Shown: positions 6,260 through 6,974 of the stretch, piece by piece
How positions within the stretch are numbered: position 1 is the first letter of the stretch
Layout of the letters: the number at the start of each line of letters is the position of its first letter
From: Pedosphaera sp.
GTDB lineage: Bacteria; Verrucomicrobiota; Verrucomicrobiia; Limisphaerales; Pedosphaeraceae
Direction: 5' to 3'
Length of the DNA stretch: 6,974 nt
Assembly (NCBI GenBank): GCA_028293465.1
Contig: JAQGOT010000225.1
Span: 1 to 6,974, forward strand
The notes under the pieces: model-generated
Database searches by the model: none
What the model was told of the DNA's origin: nothing
The model's input: the letters and a program-made list of their open reading frames with translations, nothing else
Made by a program: the position numbers and the translations under genes

Positions 6260-6271
6260 GGGGCCGGCCCC
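6260..6271. repeat. Perfect 12-bp GC palindrome
   Basis: GGGGCCGGCCCC is fully self-complementary with no loop. It lies about 30 bp beyond the 3' end of the pseudopilin gene. The flanks do not extend the symmetry. The function is unknown; in a G+C-rich spacer it could be chance or a protein-binding site. Confidence 0.35.
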
Positions 6272-6300
6272 GCTAAAGCAAAACTCTTACAAAGATTGCC

Positions 6301-6960
6301 TCAAGGAAACACCAGCCGGTTTGTCTCCGAGGCGAATTTGCTTAACGCGGCCGGAAGCGCCGCGTTGGCTGGCATCTCCGTATGACCGTCCGGAAAGGCC
6401 ACGACGCCGCGCCGACCTTTTCCGGTGCGATTATGCATTTCTTTGGTCCAGCCGGGCAGGCTGCTGGCGGTGAAGGTCAGCACGCCGGACTGGGCGTTGC
6501 TGCCGTTGAGCGCGAGGTTTCGGTCGCCGGCAAAAAATAGGCTGGTTTTCCTGGGCCGGGCATCCGCCGAACCGAAATAACTGATGTTCCCATTCGTGAG
6601 CGCCCAAAAGCTGGCCGCGGCGGGCCGTTCATCCGCCGGGCAGCGCAGGTCGGGCGAGGAAAGCAAGGGGGCCAAGTTCTGGTAATACCAGTTGAGCTGC
6701 CCGGCCGCGAGGTATTCCATGGACCCACCCGCGTTCGTCGAGACCTGGGCGGAAAATTTATCCCCATGCGCGCTGCTCCAGATGAACTCGGCAATTACCA
6801 CCTGCCTCAGGTTGGAGCTGCAAACCGTGATACGCGCTCCACCATCCCGACCACGAAAAGCAGGCAAAAGCAGCGCGGCAAGGATTGCGATAATCGCGAT
6901 CACCACCAGCAACTCAATCAAGGTGAAAGCCCGGCGATCAGATTGTAAGTATGCTTTCAT
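6301..6960 (-). CDS. Type II secretion/type IV pilin-like pseudopilin (prepilin-type N-terminal domain)
   Basis: This 219-residue protein has a short basic leader (MKAYLQSDRRA), then the class III signal FTLIELLVV and a hydrophobic helix to about residue 33. A prepilin peptidase should cut between A11 and F12 and methylate F12. E16 is the conserved Glu at mature position 5. Alanine replaces the usual glycine before the cut, as is frequent in the large pseudopilin families of Planctomycetes and Verrucomicrobia. The C-terminal globular part has C47 and C107 (CSSNLRQ, LRCPADE), GDRNLALNG (145-153), and an H176...FPDGHTE (189-195) ending that recalls the H-X9-DG motif of these families. Here the spacing is 14 residues and the usual ADGSV is FPDGHTE. 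Such proteins are numerous per genome and mostly of unknown role in the envelope or secretion. No Shine-Dalgarno site is visible in the 14 bases before the ATG at 6960. No other pilus or secretion gene is present. Confidence 0.9.
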   Translation of the reverse strand: MKAYLQSDRRAFTLIELLVVIAIIAILAALLLPAFRGRDGGARITVCSSNLRQVVIAEFIWSSAHGDKFSAQVSTNAGGSMEYLAAGQLNWYYQNLAPLLSSPDLRCPADERPAAASFWALTNGNISYFGSADARPRKTSLFFAGDRNLALNGSNAQSGVLTFTASSLPGWTKEMHNRTGKGRRGVVAFPDGHTEMPANAALPAALSKFASETNRLVFP

Positions 6961-6974
6961 GCGGTGCGTTTACT

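Noticed and set aside
6176..6385. A 69-codon plus-strand frame after the antiporter.
   Set aside because: Its 3' part is the shadow of the pseudopilin gene, and the AGGAGG near its start lies inside the frame, not upstream of it.
1..6974. CRISPR array, tRNA, rRNA, integrase or intact insertion sequence.
   Set aside because: No regularly spaced direct repeats, no tRNA-like fold with CCA-type end, and no transposase or recombinase motif were seen on either strand.

Overview
The window most likely comes from a Verrucomicrobia-type genome (PVC group, perhaps a Pedosphaera/Limisphaera-like lineage). The evidence is the type-II pseudopilin with the RRAFTLIELLVV start and a C-terminal FPDG motif, two secreted proteins whose C-termini end in an RFY-x-x-V pattern, and weak or absent Shine-Dalgarno sites. 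The assignment rests on remembered family features, not on a search.

Layout. Left block (1-2832): an orphan HsdR-N-terminal-like PD-(D/E)XK protein (217-1053, +), then 41 bp later a voltage-gated K+ channel (1095-1874, +), then a convergent class I SAM methyltransferase (2035-2832, -). Right block (2842-6974): a 92-residue secreted-protein remnant (2842-3120, -), a 456-bp divergent intergenic region with serial short hairpins, a secreted Ig-like protein (3577-4266, +), a decayed fragment of another surface-protein domain in antisense (4293-4478, -), a CPA2 cation:proton antiporter (4619-6052, +), a spacer with hairpins, and a convergent type-II pseudopilin (6301-6960, -).

Composition differs between the blocks. 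Hand-counted 60-base samples give about 37-50% G+C on the left (601-660, 2641-2700, 2761-2820) and about 60-73% on the right (2881-2940, 2941-3000, 3661-3720, 5281-5340). The change falls close to the 9-bp gap between the methyltransferase and the secreted remnant, so the left block may be acquired DNA inserted beside a gutted host gene.

How the genes work together: no clear single pathway. The channel and the antiporter both move monovalent cations but lie in different blocks. The nuclease-like gene and the channel may be co-transcribed, and a defence role is a hypothesis only. The two secreted-protein remnants point to repeated deletion and rearrangement of surface-protein genes. I see no proven new system; the best leads are the nuclease-fold/ion-channel pair, the gutted secreted gene at the composition boundary, and the antisense fossil domain.
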